Origin: Fluviirhizobium alvei
GTDB taxonomy: Bacteria; Pseudomonadota; Alphaproteobacteria; Rhizobiales; Rhizobiaceae
Direction of reading: 5' to 3'
DNA length: 64,000 nt
Assembly: GCF_030551875.1 (NCBI RefSeq)
Contig: NZ_JAUOZU010000001.1
Coordinates: 62,001-126,000, forward strand
Shown: piece by piece, positions 37,108 through 46,210 of the stretch
Position numbering within the stretch: the first letter of the stretch is position 1
Layout: every line of letters begins with the position of its first letter
The notes under the pieces: generated by a model
Seen by the model: the letters and a program-made list of their open reading frames with translations, nothing else
Told to the model about the DNA's origin: nothing
The model's database searches: none
Made by a program: the position numbers and the translations under genes

Positions 37108-37989
37108 ATGATGCAGTTGAAAATCCGGCGCCGGCTTCTGCCGGCCCTCCTGGCCCTTTGCCTCGGCATGGGAGCGGACGTCTGGGCCGAGGACAAGAAG
37201 CCGCTGGACCTGACCCGGCTCGTTTCCGTCGGTGGAGCCGTGACCGAGATCGTCTATGATCTCGGCTATGGCGACAAGCTGGTTGCGCGCGACACGACCA
37301 GCACCTTTCCGGAAGCGGCAATGAAATTGCCCGATGTCGGCTATATGCGAGCCCTGTCGCCGGAAGGCGTGCTCTCGGTCAATCCGACTGCCATCCTGAT
37401 GATCGAGGGCTCCGGTCCCCCGACCACGGTTGAGGTTCTGAAGAAGGCGGCAATCCCGACCGTAACGATCCCGGAAGGATTTGATCGCGAGGCGATCCTG
37501 ACCAAGATCCGCGCCGTCGGTGCGGCCCTGGGTGCCGATGAGAAGGCCGAAGAACTGGCTGCGAAAGTGGGCGCCGATATCGATGCGGCCCGCAAGGCGG
37601 TTGCCGATATTCCAGACGCCAAGCGCAAGCGCGTTCTGTTCGTGCTGTCGCTCAAAGGCGGCAAGATCAATGCGGCCGGCGCCCATACCGCTGCGGACGG
37701 CATCGTGAAACTCGCAGGCGGGCTGAATGCGGTTGGCGATTATTCGGGCTACAAGCCCCTCAATGATGAAGCCATCATCAACGCAAAGCCTGACTTCATT
37801 CTGATGATGCATACCGGCGGCCCGATGGGGGCATCGGACGAGGAAATTCTCGCCCATCCCGCGATTGCCCAGACTCCGGCCGGAAAGAACCGTGCCATCC
37901 TGCGTCTGCCCGGCATGCCGCTTCTCGGCTTCGGCCCGCGGACGGCGGATGCGATCCGCCAGCTGTCAGCCTCTCTCTACGGCGGCTGA
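37108..37989 (+). CDS. hmuT: Haem ABC transporter, periplasmic binding protein
   Basis: A 293-residue protein with a signal peptide (cleavage near residue 25, after the GMGADVWA segment). The mature fold is the two-lobed helical-backbone type: RLVSVGGAVTEIVYDLGYGD at the start and LPGMPLLGFGPRTADAI at the end. Family members bind haem in the periplasm through a tyrosine and deliver it to HmuUV. It is 10 bases after hmuS and 3 before hmuU. Confidence 0.94.
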   Translation: MMQLKIRRRLLPALLALCLGMGADVWAEDKKPLDLTRLVSVGGAVTEIVYDLGYGDKLVARDTTSTFPEAAMKLPDVGYMRALSPEGVLSVNPTAILMIEGSGPPTTVEVLKKAAIPTVTIPEGFDREAILTKIRAVGAALGADEKAEELAAKVGADIDAARKAVADIPDAKRKRVLFVLSLKGGKINAAGAHTAADGIVKLAGGLNAVGDYSGYKPLNDEAIINAKPDFILMMHTGGPMGASDEEILAHPAIAQTPAGKNRAILRLPGMPLLGFGPRTADAIRQLSASLYGG

Positions 37990-37992
37990 TCG

Positions 37993-39096
37993 ATGACGAT
38001 CGAAAGTGGTATGGGAGTGCTGAAACCGGGTAGGCCAACTCTGACCTGGCGTTCGTACCTGCAGGGCGGCTTCGGACTGGCACTTCTCGCGCTTCTTTCG
38101 GCCGCCATGCTGATCCTGTCGATCACCACCGGAGCCAGTGCGGCCTCGGTCCTTAATGTTCTGTCCGCCCTCGTTCATCCCGTGAGCGCGGAGGATGCCG
38201 GCCTGTTGTTGCGTGATCGTGTCGTGGTGATCGACATCCGGTTGCCGCGGGCGCTCATGGGTTTTGTAACCGGTGCGGCCCTGTCGGTCTGTGGCGCCGT
38301 GATGCAGGGCTTGTTCCGCAATCCGCTTGCCGATCCAACGGTTCTGGGCGTCTCGGCCGGCGCAAGCCTCGGTGCAGTCGCTTTCATCGTTCTCGGTCAA
38401 ACGCTTCTGGCACCCATCGCACTTCTGCTCGGCATGTTCGCCCTGCCGTTCTTTTCGTTTGCCGGCGGTCTGGTCGTAACCTTCATCCTCTATCGTCTGG
38501 CCGCGTCGGAAGGACAGATCCAGATCGGGACCCTGCTGATCGCGGGTATCGCGATTGCCGCTCTGGCCATGGCTGTCACCGGCCTTCTGATCTACATGGC
38601 CGATGACAACCAGTTGCGCGACATCACCTTCTGGAGCATGGGATCCCTGGCCGGCTCGACATGGGACAAGACGGCAATCGTCGCACTCGTCGTGCTTCCG
38701 GCAATATTGGTGGTGCCGTTTCTGGCGAAGGGGCTGAATGCCTTCACGCTCGGTGAAGCGGCCGCCTTCCACATGGGCATCCATGTCGAAGCCTTCAAAC
38801 GGGTGTCGATCATCCTGGTTGCCGCAGCAACCGGCGCTGCCGTCGCCTTCAACGGCGCGATCGGTTTCGTCGGTATCATCGTGCCGCATCTGATCCGTAT
38901 CGCTTCGGGCCCAGACCACCGTTTCCTTTTGCCGGCCTCCGCCCTTTTGGGTGGCAGCCTGATGCTCGTCGCCGACATGGTGGCACGCACCATCGTTGCT
39001 CCGGCGGAACTGCCGATCGGCATCCTGACGGCACTCATCGGTTCGCCCTTCTTTCTCTGGATCCTGTTCAAGGGACGATCCGGCCGGATCATGTAA
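37993..39096 (+). CDS. hmuU: Haem ABC transporter, permease
   Basis: A 367-residue FecCD/BtuC-type permease with about ten helices. Motifs include RLPRALMGFVTGAALSVCGA, NPLADPTVLGVSAGASLGA and the GFVGIIVPHLIRI coupling segment typical of iron-type permeases. It forms a dimer in the inner membrane with HmuV on the cytoplasmic side and imports haem. It starts three bases after hmuT. Confidence 0.95.
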   Translation: MTIESGMGVLKPGRPTLTWRSYLQGGFGLALLALLSAAMLILSITTGASAASVLNVLSALVHPVSAEDAGLLLRDRVVVIDIRLPRALMGFVTGAALSVCGAVMQGLFRNPLADPTVLGVSAGASLGAVAFIVLGQTLLAPIALLLGMFALPFFSFAGGLVVTFILYRLAASEGQIQIGTLLIAGIAIAALAMAVTGLLIYMADDNQLRDITFWSMGSLAGSTWDKTAIVALVVLPAILVVPFLAKGLNAFTLGEAAAFHMGIHVEAFKRVSIILVAAATGAAVAFNGAIGFVGIIVPHLIRIASGPDHRFLLPASALLGGSLMLVADMVARTIVAPAELPIGILTALIGSPFFLWILFKGRSGRIM

Positions 39097-39105
39097 GGAA
39101 AAGCC

Positions 39106-39888
39106 ATGATCGAACTTGAAAATGTGTCGGTGACGCTTGCGGGGCGCTCCGTCGTTTCCGGCCTCACCTTTCAGGCCGAGCCCGGAAAGCTGACGGCCGT
39201 GATTGGCCCCAACGGTTCCGGCAAGACCTCGTCGTTGCGCGCCATTTCCGGCGAGCGTTCCTATTCGGGGCGCATCAGCCTGTCAGGCCGCGATCTCGCA
39301 TCCTTCTCGCCGAAGGAGCTCGCACGCGAGCGCGGCGTGCTGGCACAATCCACAAGCCTCGGCTTTCCGTTTCGGGTGCGTGAGATCCTCGAAATGGGCA
39401 TCGTTGCCGGTGAGGTCCATTCTCGCAACGAAGCGGACCGGATCATGGATGAAGCATTGGAGGCGGTCGATCTCAACGGATTTGGTGACCGGATCGCGAC
39501 CCAGCTTTCCGGTGGCGAACAGGCCCGCATGCATATGGCGCGTCTGCTCTGCCAGATCGCATCCTCTACCCATGATGGTCGCGCCCGCTGGCTGCTGCTC
39601 GATGAGCCGGTGGCAAGCCTCGATGTCAAGCATCAGCTCGCCATCATGACGCTGGCACGGGCATTCGTGCAAAGGGGCGGTGGCGTCATCGCCGTCATGC
39701 ATGATCTCAACCTGACAGCCATGTTCGCCGATCATGTGGTGATGATGAAGGCCGGCCGATTGCACGCCGCCGGTTCCCCCGCCCTGGTGCTTGCCGAAGA
39801 CAATCTCGAAACGGTCTATGGCTGCAGGCTATCCGTCAGCTTCGGCGACGATGGCATGCCCCGCATTCTGCCACAGCTTGCCGGCTGA
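39106..39888 (+). CDS. hmuV: Haem ABC transporter, ATP-binding subunit
   Basis: A 260-residue ATPase of the iron-chelate importer class. Walker A GPNGSGKTS, signature LSGGEQARMHMAR, Walker B WLLLDEPVASLD and the switch histidine in VMHDLN are all present. It powers HmuU. It is the last gene of hemP-hmuSTUV; a RIME-like repeat begins 86 bases downstream. Confidence 0.96.
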   Translation: MIELENVSVTLAGRSVVSGLTFQAEPGKLTAVIGPNGSGKTSSLRAISGERSYSGRISLSGRDLASFSPKELARERGVLAQSTSLGFPFRVREILEMGIVAGEVHSRNEADRIMDEALEAVDLNGFGDRIATQLSGGEQARMHMARLLCQIASSTHDGRARWLLLDEPVASLDVKHQLAIMTLARAFVQRGGGVIAVMHDLNLTAMFADHVVMMKAGRLHAAGSPALVLAEDNLETVYGCRLSVSFGDDGMPRILPQLAG

Positions 39889-39974
39889 ATACCTTCCGAT
39901 GGAGGAGTGTTTTTGCCAGGTCGCTGCAAGACTGTCCGTCTTTTGGGATCTGCAATGAGGATGAAGCGTGGTGG

Positions 39975-40105
39975 CCTCTTCTCCCCAGCGGGGAGAAGGT
40001 GGCGCGATAGCGCCGGATGAGCGGGATTGCGCAGAAATAGCAGTTGGATAAGAAGGCCCCCCTCATCTGTCCTTAGGACATCTTCTCCCCCGAGGGGAGA
40101 AGAGC
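39975..40105. repeat. RIME-like mosaic intergenic repeat, two opposed copies
   Basis: Two related hairpin units in inverted orientation. The left one, read on the minus strand, runs CTCATCCGGCGC then TATCGCGCCACC and a CTTCTCCCC/GGGGAGAAG stem. The right one, on the plus strand, runs CCTCATCTGTCC then TTAGGACATC and a CTTCTCCCC/GGGGAGAAG stem. This is the form of the Rhizobium-specific intergenic mosaic element. The 39889-40234 interval holds this repeat and the terminator of the haemophore gene, and nothing that looks coding. Confidence 0.8.
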
Positions 40106-40187
40106 GAGCCAACCGTATGCTCGTGCCAAACTAGCCCTTCCCAGTGCCGCAGCACCCTGTTCAGCTTCGCGGGCAAAAGCACACCTG

Positions 40188-40212
40188 AAAAAGGGGCGCC
40201 GGTGGCACCCCT
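40188..40212 (-). terminator. Rho-independent terminator of the HasA-RTX gene
   Basis: On the minus strand AGGGGTGCC and GGCGCCCCT pair (one G-T wobble) around ACC and are followed by TTTTT, 22 bases after the stop of the haemophore-like gene. A clean terminator supports a single-gene transcript. Confidence 0.85.
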
Positions 40213-40234
40213 TGATGTATTGGATTTCGGCTAA

Positions 40235-41152
40235 TCAGACGAAATCGAAATCGTTCTTGTGCAGGTCCGCAATCGTCAGGTCCTCGAGAAGCAGCTTGCC
40301 GCCGGAATAGCTGATCAGCACGCCATCATCGGTATTCTTGGCCGCGGCCAGAACATCCGCATAGGAATCGAAGATCGTGTCGTCGAAGGCGATCACATCC
40401 GCATGGGCGCGACCAGCCTGGAAATCGGTAATGGTATCGCGGCCATAGTTCTTGTTGAAGAAGAACGTATCCTTGCCACCGGCACCCGTCAGCGTATCGA
40501 CGCCAAGCCCACCGTCCAGATAGTCGGCACCGGCACCGCCGTTCAGATTGTCATTGCCATCGCCGCCATAGAGCTTGTCGCTGCCGAGACCGCCGGAAAG
40601 CGTATCCTTGCCGCCGGCGCCCGAAAGCTTGTCATTGCCGGCATTGCCGAAAAGCTGGTCGTTCTTGCTGTAGCCTGCCAGCACATCGCTGCCCGACGAA
40701 CCCTTGAAGATGATCGATTGCGTCATCAGCTTCGCGACTAGGCTGCTGGTCTCGGAATTCATCAGGTCATTGATCAGGGTACCGCCCGATGTGGTGATCG
40801 AGTTGATGTCGAGCCCGGTAATGCGAACATCGGCCGAATTGGTATAGGTTTCGGTCTCTTCATTCTCGGTGGTGTTGAAACCGAACTGGATGGCGGAGAG
40901 CGAACCCGTGATCACGTGGGTCGAAAGATCATAGGTCCAGTCGTCGGATCCGGATTCGAAGATCACGCTCTGGCCTGTATCCTCATCGTAGGTCACATAG
41001 TCCTTCGCCGAAAAACCATCCTCTGTCGTCGGTTGCGAGAAGGAGCCATAGCCGGTCTTCTCGAAGTTGGCTTCGTACTTGGCGAGATACTGGGCGAAGT
41101 TGATTCCCTTGCCATCATTGTTGGCGTCGGTGAGTTGGATGGTGATAGCCAT
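40235..41152 (-). CDS. HasA-type haemophore domain fused to RTX repeats
   Basis: A 305-residue protein. Residues about 10-145 resemble Has[15 protein letters not shown] at the start, then [20 protein letters not shown] (72-91), which aligns with the HasA haem loop so that Tyr74 and His79 match the axial tyrosine and its partner histidine. The segment GLDINSI to [13 protein letters not shown] matches the HasA C-terminal part. The other HasA ligand loop has no histidine, as in Tyr-only haemophores. Residues 151-230 are RTX nonapeptides ([11 protein letters not shown]), and the end ([10 protein letters not shown]) is a type I secretion tail. It is convergent with hmuV. Extracellular haem capture is the likely role. 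A haemophore-RTX fusion is unusual. Confidence 0.82.
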   Translation of the reverse strand: MAITIQLTDANNDGKGINFAQYLAKYEANFEKTGYGSFSQPTTEDGFSAKDYVTYDEDTGQSVIFESGSDDWTYDLSTHVITGSLSAIQFGFNTTENEETETYTNSADVRITGLDINSITTSGGTLINDLMNSETSSLVAKLMTQSIIFKGSSGSDVLAGYSKNDQLFGNAGNDKLSGAGGKDTLSGGLGSDKLYGGDGNDNLNGGAGADYLDGGLGVDTLTGAGGKDTFFFNKNYGRDTITDFQAGRAHADVIAFDDTIFDSYADVLAAAKNTDDGVLISYSGGKLLLEDLTIADLHKNDFDFV

Positions 41153-41171
41153 GGAACAATCCTCTTAAACA

Positions 41172-41186
41172 TGAGTTCTGAACTCA
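41172..41186. promoter_or_regulatory. Perfect palindrome of IRO-box form before the haemophore gene
   Basis: TGAGTTC and GAACTCA arms around one T fit TGA-N9-TCA, the iron-responsive operator form bound by RirA in rhizobia. It overlaps the -10 end of the minus-strand promoter, 20 bases before the ATG, a good site for repression when iron is plentiful. Confidence 0.65.
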
Positions 41187-41213
41187 ACTATAAAACATGA
41201 GGAAACTTGTCAA
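41185..41213 (-). promoter_or_regulatory. Sigma-70-type promoter of the haemophore gene
   Basis: On the minus strand a consensus -35 TTGACA is followed, after 15-17 bases, by TATAGT or TAGTTG as -10. The palindromic iron-box-like site directly adjoins it. The rest of the 41153-41295 interval shows no coding sequence. Confidence 0.6.
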
Positions 41214-41295
41214 CATAAGCCGGTGCGAAATTGGTTCAAAACACGCTGGCCCCACAGCCGAGGACCGGCATTTCAAAATGTGGAATGAAAAACTT

Positions 41296-41874
41296 TCAGC
41301 AGGCGTCAGGCTTGTCCATGCAGGCCGGGTTCCGCCAAAGCCCGACCCCGTTGGCCTTGGCAAAGGCTTCGGCTGGCGAGCCTCCGTGGTCGGTTGAGCT
41401 CCAGGCGTAGCCGGCCTTGAGAACAGCCTCGGAAATCACTTTGCCAGGCACCTGACAATTGTCGAGCATGACGATCTCGGGTCCTTCGTTGATCTCGCAA
41501 AGAAGGCGTTTGCCGCGCACAAGATTGCCGAGAAAGATCGCCGCCATGCGCCCACAAGCCCAACGACCGCCTTCGATCATTTTGCACATATGTTTGCGAT
41601 CGATCGACTTCAGGCCCGCGAGACGGTAAGTCTTGTTGGAGAAGGCAAAGGACACGCCGTCGATCACTTCGATCCGCGCAGGAACGACCAGCCACTGCCG
41701 CGGATCGGTTTGCATCTCTCGAGGGGGAAGACGTTCGAAAGTCTGCTTCGAACGGTCGATACGAACCGGCTTTTCGGTCCAGGGCACCTGTTCTTCCGCG
41801 CGCAGTGCGGAATTGTGGATGAGGCTCGAGAGCAGCAGGGCGGCGACAACCACTGTTGCCCGCCCTGTCATCAT
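41296..41874 (-). CDS. Secreted staphylococcal-nuclease-like protein, active site degenerate
   Basis: A 192-residue protein with a signal peptide (cleavage near residue 26). The mature part follows the SNase fold: VIDGVSFAF (70-78), YRLAGLKSIDR (83-93), then GYAWSSTD and GVGLWRNP near the end. Active enzymes have an Asp-Thr after VIDG, DAPE after the glycine, and YGR later; here these read VS, KSID and CQV. The first catalytic Arg position is kept (Arg84), but the second is lost, so nuclease activity is doubtful. It begins one base after the ExoY-like stop, implying translational coupling. Confidence 0.72.
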   Translation of the reverse strand: MMTGRATVVVAALLLSSLIHNSALRAEEQVPWTEKPVRIDRSKQTFERLPPREMQTDPRQWLVVPARIEVIDGVSFAFSNKTYRLAGLKSIDRKHMCKMIEGGRWACGRMAAIFLGNLVRGKRLLCEINEGPEIVMLDNCQVPGKVISEAVLKAGYAWSSTDHGGSPAEAFAKANGVGLWRNPACMDKPDAC

Positions 41875-41875
41875 C

Positions 41876-42616
41876 TCAGAAGCCGGTGCCGCCGCGGATT
41901 TCCCGCACGAACGTGTTCACGAGGATCTTGACATCGAGCAGGATCGAGAAGGTCCTGATATATTCAAGGTCGTGGTTGATGCGGCCACGCGCCAGGTCTT
42001 CGCGATCGGTCGGACCGCGAAAGCCGTTCGCCTGTGCCAGACCCGTCAGGCCCGGACGCACCAGATGCCGCAGGTGATAGGTCTCGACGAGCTCTTCATA
42101 GAGCTGACCAGCCGCCAGCATGCCCGGAACATGGCAGCGCGGGCCGACGAGAGACATATCGCCGGTCAGGATGTTGATGAGCTGCGGCAGTTCATCAATG
42201 TTGGTCTTGCGCAGGAAGGCGCCGATCCGGGTCACGCGCGGATCGTTTGCCGTCGTCTGGGCAACGCCGGAATAGTCGCAGAGATCAGTGCGCATGGAAC
42301 GGAACTTGAAGACCTTGATCTTCTTGCCGCCGCGTCCCCAGCGTAGCTGGGTGAAGAAAACCGGGCCCGGATTTTCGATCTTGATGGCAATCGCAATCAG
42401 CATGAAAAACGGCGCCAGAACCAGAAGGGCCGAGGCGGATACGGCAATGTCCATTGCCCGTTTCAGCGCCATCTGAAACGGTTTTTGCAGTGCAGCGGCG
42501 CGAAACTCGGCCTGACGGCGCTCCCACACAGCCGCATTGGCGGCCGGGGTCGCACGGTCGATCAGGCCGGCGGGCACAGCAAGCACATCAGTCATTTCTG
42601 CAGGACGCATAACCAT
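41876..42616 (-). CDS. ExoY/WcaJ-family initiating sugar transferase
   Basis: A 246-residue phosphoglycosyl transferase. A hydrophobic re-entrant helix ([20 protein letters not shown]) precedes the catalytic domain with [20 protein letters not shown], the Asp-Glu pair in [20 protein letters not shown] and GPRCHVPGM. Family members put the first sugar phosphate on undecaprenyl phosphate; ExoY adds galactose. It is 18 kb from the Wzx/Wzy locus, which has no initiating transferase of its own, so it may start that polymer. The start could also be 42610 or 42595. Confidence 0.88.
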   Translation of the reverse strand: MVMRPAEMTDVLAVPAGLIDRATPAANAAVWERRQAEFRAAALQKPFQMALKRAMDIAVSASALLVLAPFFMLIAIAIKIENPGPVFFTQLRWGRGGKKIKVFKFRSMRTDLCDYSGVAQTTANDPRVTRIGAFLRKTNIDELPQLINILTGDMSLVGPRCHVPGMLAAGQLYEELVETYHLRHLVRPGLTGLAQANGFRGPTDREDLARGRINHDLEYIRTFSILLDVKILVNTFVREIRGGTGF

Positions 42617-42967
42617 TTGCCTGAATTCGGATTTTTGGAGGGCCGTGTGAAATTCTGATAACCTAAGTGCTTTACAAAGTCACTATCGATTAACTGCATG
42701 TTCACCGTCCTCGCATTTGCGTTGCGGAGCTATTGACACCCCTTCAAGCTCTTAAAACGCACAAAAATACGGCAAGTTCCGGGTTATTTTGTTTTCCTGC
42801 ACTGCAAAATCAAATTGGCCATGCAGAAATGCATATCAGCCATGCTCCAGGCGAATAAGTGCAGTCCCGAAAAGACGCAAAAGAAGTCAAAAGCCGGGGT
42901 TCGAAGCCAGTGGATAATCCTGAAATGGGACAGGGAGGTAGGGCCGGAGAGCGGCCCTATAAGCCAA
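42617..42967. other. Intergenic region upstream of the ExoY-like gene
   Basis: About 350 bases with no convincing gene. It must hold the promoter of the ExoY-like gene; the part nearest it is A/T-rich. Near the DUF937 stop there is a 7-bp inverted repeat (TAGGGCC at 42939-42945, GGCCCTA at 42953-42959) that could end that transcript. I see no other structure. Confidence 0.5.
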
Positions 42968-43810
42968 TCAGTTCTTGGGCTTGTCCATCGCCTTCAGACT
43001 GGCGAGATAGCCGTCGAAAATCTGGTCCAGGCTTTTCTGGTAGCTTTTCTGGACTTCGATTCCCGTTTCGAACAGCTGGCCGAAAAAGGCGGTCGGATCC
43101 TCGACCTTCGCCTCTGCCTTTGGCTCGACCTTCGGGGCAGGCGCAGGAGCGGGCGAGGATGCCTTCATCATGGTCTCGAACATCTGCAGGAAGGGGTTCG
43201 AGGCCGAAGCCATGCCGCTTGCCATCGGCTGTTGCAGTCCGGCGCCCATGAATGCCTGGAAGGATTTCAGGAACGGATTTTCGAAACTCGGTTCTTTCGG
43301 CTTTTCCATCAGGCCGGCTGCCTGCATCCATTTGGTGGCGAGTTCGGGTGTGCGGCCGGCGGCCACAGCCTCACCGGCGGCCTGGAACTGCTCGGCAATC
43401 TGCTTGAGGATGCCGCCGAGCATGGCATTGGCGATGGCCGGCATCATCTGGCGATAGATATCCTTGCCGATGCCGGAAACCTGGGCGGCTTGTGCCGCGA
43501 CCGCCCGGGCAACCTCGTCGGAACCGAAGATTGCCTTGAGCATGGAATTGCCGTCGGCAACACCCTGCGGGGTGAAGGCCTTGCTCATATCCTCGAAATA
43601 TTTCATGTAGTTGCCGCTGGCAGCCGAAGTCATGAGCTGGGTGAAATCGTAAGGATTGGCCGCTGTCCGCTTGAGCGCGGAGGAAAAGGCCGGCATCAAT
43701 GCCGACATTGCCTGGATCGCCTGCTCCTGCGCCAGACCGAACTGCTTGGCCATTTCGCCAACTGCATTGCCGTTCTGGGCCTTCATCATCATTTCGTACA
43801 ACGGCAACAT
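42968..43810 (-). CDS. DUF937-like protein
   Basis: A 280-residue protein starting MLPLYEMMMKAQNGNAVGEM. The N-terminal half has helical repeats (AMSALMPAFSSALKRTAANP), which fits DUF937/YidB-like proteins. A Pro/Ala/Lys-rich hinge (about 215-240) precedes a short helical tail. The ATG at 43810 was chosen because GGGGAAGGA lies upstream; the 49 extra codons before it look non-coding. Function is unknown. It follows gshA on the same strand in the order rsmE-gshA-this gene, an order I recall from other rhizobia. Confidence 0.68.
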   Translation of the reverse strand: MLPLYEMMMKAQNGNAVGEMAKQFGLAQEQAIQAMSALMPAFSSALKRTAANPYDFTQLMTSAASGNYMKYFEDMSKAFTPQGVADGNSMLKAIFGSDEVARAVAAQAAQVSGIGKDIYRQMMPAIANAMLGGILKQIAEQFQAAGEAVAAGRTPELATKWMQAAGLMEKPKEPSFENPFLKSFQAFMGAGLQQPMASGMASASNPFLQMFETMMKASSPAPAPAPKVEPKAEAKVEDPTAFFGQLFETGIEVQKSYQKSLDQIFDGYLASLKAMDKPKN

Positions 43811-43972
43811 GTGGCGTCCTTCCCCTGCAAGACTTTGCTGTTCTTCCACTATATCTGCAAAATCGCGCGAAAAAACAGGAAATTGGTCGAGTGCTCGGCT
43901 CTGTTCGCAGCCGAGGGACAAATGGTGCAACAAATGGTCGGAAACAGCGCCGATCAACCAGCGCTGGTTCGG

Positions 43973-45346
43973 TCAGTAGCGGTAAGAACTGAACAGGCGA
44001 TCGATATCGCCGCCACCCTGGGCCTGGAAATCGTCCAGCATTACATCGGCGAGCGTCCGGCCCGAAGCCGCGATCTCTTCCAGAGGCTGGAGATAGATAC
44101 GTTCGTCATGGCCGGCTTCGTTCTTCACTGCGCGGTTTGCGAGTCCGCGGCTTGAGATTTCCAGCACATCGCGGGCGATCTCGGAAAGCTTGCGCCCTTG
44201 GAACGCTGCGGAAAGCGCCTGGCTCGGAACGGCATTGCGCAGCGTTTCCACCTCATCGAACTGCCAGGATTTCGTCAGCTGTTCGGCTTCGTCCAGTGCT
44301 GCGGAATCATAGAGCAGGCCGACCCAGAAAGCCGGCAGCGCCGCGATATGGGAGAGCGGGCCGCCATCGGCGCCGCGCATTTCGAGGAAGCGCTTCAAGC
44401 GAACGTCGGGGAAGAGCGTCGAAAGATGGTTGGTCCAATCGCCCATGTTCGGCTGCCAGTCGGCAATTTCGCCCTTCAGGGCGCCGGCGAGGAACTGGCG
44501 GAACGTGACGTGGGTACAGTCGTGATAACGGCCATCGCGCACCACGAAATACATCGGCACATCGAGCGCCCATTTGACATAATCACCAAAGCCGAAATCA
44601 GGCTTGAACGCGAAGGGCAGCAGGCCGGCGCGGGCATTGTCGGTGTCGCGCCAGATGTCGCCGCGCCAGGATTTCAGCCCGTTCGGCTTGCCATCCGTGA
44701 AGGGTGAACTCGCAAACAGCGCCGTCGCCAAAGATTGCAGCTTCAGGCTCACCTGCATCTTGCGACGCATGTCCGCTTCCGATGAGAAATCGAGATTCAC
44801 CTGAATGGTGCAGGTCCGGTACATCATGTCCAACCCACGGCTTCCTACCTTGGGCATATAGTTGGTCATGATGCCGTAGCGCGATTTCGGCATACGCGGC
44901 GTCTCGTCGAAACGCCATTTCGGGCTGCCGCCCATGCCGAGGAATTCGATACCCATCGGGTCTGCAATCGTCTTGAGAACAGCGAGATGCTCTTTGGCTT
45001 CCTTTGCCGTTTCGTGCAGGTTCTCCAGTGGCGCGCCCGAAAGCTCGAACTGGCCGCCCGGCTCGAGCGAGATCGCGCCCATGCCGTGCTGCTCACCGAG
45101 CCCGATGATGTTTTCGCCATCCATGATCGGTTCCCAGCCGAGGCGGCTCTGCATACCTTCGAGCAGGCTGCGGATGCTGGCATCGCCGTGATAGGGCACC
45201 GGCGACTTGTCCTTGGCAAAGAACACGAATTTCTCATGCTCCGTTCCAATGCGGAACCGCTCTTCGGGCTTGGAGCCCTCGGCAAGATAGGCGGTCAGAT
45301 CATCAAGTCCGGTGACAAGGGTTTCGTCGGTAGTATCGCGGGCCAT
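43973..45346 (-). CDS. gshA: Glutamate-cysteine ligase
   Basis: A 457-residue enzyme of the plant/alphaproteobacterial GCS2-type class. It makes gamma-glutamylcysteine, the first step of glutathione synthesis. Motifs include GTEHEKFVF near the start, GQFELSGAPLENLHET, MTNYMPKVGSRGLDMMYRT and a VNLDFSSEADM strand. The start at 45346 opens with MARDTTDETLVTGLDDL, as in relatives; upstream codons look non-coding. It follows rsmE by 118 bases. Confidence 0.95.
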   Translation of the reverse strand: MARDTTDETLVTGLDDLTAYLAEGSKPEERFRIGTEHEKFVFFAKDKSPVPYHGDASIRSLLEGMQSRLGWEPIMDGENIIGLGEQHGMGAISLEPGGQFELSGAPLENLHETAKEAKEHLAVLKTIADPMGIEFLGMGGSPKWRFDETPRMPKSRYGIMTNYMPKVGSRGLDMMYRTCTIQVNLDFSSEADMRRKMQVSLKLQSLATALFASSPFTDGKPNGLKSWRGDIWRDTDNARAGLLPFAFKPDFGFGDYVKWALDVPMYFVVRDGRYHDCTHVTFRQFLAGALKGEIADWQPNMGDWTNHLSTLFPDVRLKRFLEMRGADGGPLSHIAALPAFWVGLLYDSAALDEAEQLTKSWQFDEVETLRNAVPSQALSAAFQGRKLSEIARDVLEISSRGLANRAVKNEAGHDERIYLQPLEEIAASGRTLADVMLDDFQAQGGGDIDRLFSSYRY

Positions 45347-45464
45347 GGGAACTCTTATATCTGGGTTCTGAGCCGGCTGCCGGAGCCGCCGGGAGACGTT
45401 GCTTGAACCGGAATTATGAACGATGCAAGCGAAATCAATTTGAACCTCGGTTAAATTCGGCTGA

Positions 45465-46202
45465 TCATTCCCAGTCGCCAATCGTGGCCTGGATCACGGC
45501 AAATGCTGCCACTGCGGCAGTATCTGCCCTGAGGATCCGGGGACCGAGAGGGATGGGGGTCACAAAGGGCAGAGAACGCAGAAGCAGTCGCTCGGATTCG
45601 GAGAAGCCACCTTCGGGTCCGACGAGAAGAGCGAATTTCCGCTCCTCGATCGACTTCAGGGCGGCGACAGGATTGTTGGTCGCCTCGCCCTCGTCGCAAT
45701 AGATGATCCGGCGATCCTGCGGCCAGTCTTCCAGCAGATTGGCGAGTTTCTGCAATTCGCGCACGTCCGGAATGGCAAGGATACCGCATTGTTCTGCCGC
45801 TTCGATCGCATTGGCCTTGACGCGATCGATCGAACCGAGTTTGCCCTGCACATGCTGGGTCATCACAGGCTGCAGCACACCGGCGCCCATTTCGACCGCC
45901 TTCTGCACGAGATAATCCATCCGGCCTACCTTCAGCGGTGCAAACAGATAATGTAGGTCCGAAGGGGCAGGCTGCGGACGGGTTAATTCGACCGGTGTCA
46001 GTTCGGTCTTCTTTCGCGAGGGGGAAGACAGCGTAGCGCGCCATTCGCCGTCGCGACCGTTGAAGACGAGAATGTCGGTGCCATCCTCAAACCGTAGGAC
46101 ATTACGCAGATAATTATGCTGGTCGTCATCGGCAGCAATCGGACGCCCAAGGTTGAGATCGGCATCGACAAAAAGTCTCTGCATTCTGAAATTGGCGCGC
46201 AT
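45465..46202 (-). CDS. rsmE: 16S rRNA (uracil-1498-N3)-methyltransferase
   Basis: A 245-residue SPOUT methyltransferase. It opens [10 protein letters not shown] after a short lead, with an N-terminal PUA-like domain ([13 protein letters not shown]). The knotted SAM-binding C-terminus has [11 protein letters not shown] and [16 protein letters not shown]. It methylates U1498 of 16S rRNA in assembled 30S subunits. Start 46202 lies eight bases after the pit stop; ATG six codons further in is also possible. Confidence 0.95.
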   Translation of the reverse strand: MRANFRMQRLFVDADLNLGRPIAADDDQHNYLRNVLRFEDGTDILVFNGRDGEWRATLSSPSRKKTELTPVELTRPQPAPSDLHYLFAPLKVGRMDYLVQKAVEMGAGVLQPVMTQHVQGKLGSIDRVKANAIEAAEQCGILAIPDVRELQKLANLLEDWPQDRRIIYCDEGEATNNPVAALKSIEERKFALLVGPEGGFSESERLLLRSLPFVTPIPLGPRILRADTAAVAAFAVIQATIGDWE

Positions 46203-46210
46203 CAAAAGCC

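Noticed and set aside
39889-40234. Inverted repeats as ends of an insertion sequence or attachment site
   Set aside because: No transposase or integrase is nearby, no tRNA is present and the units fit the rhizobial mosaic repeat instead.
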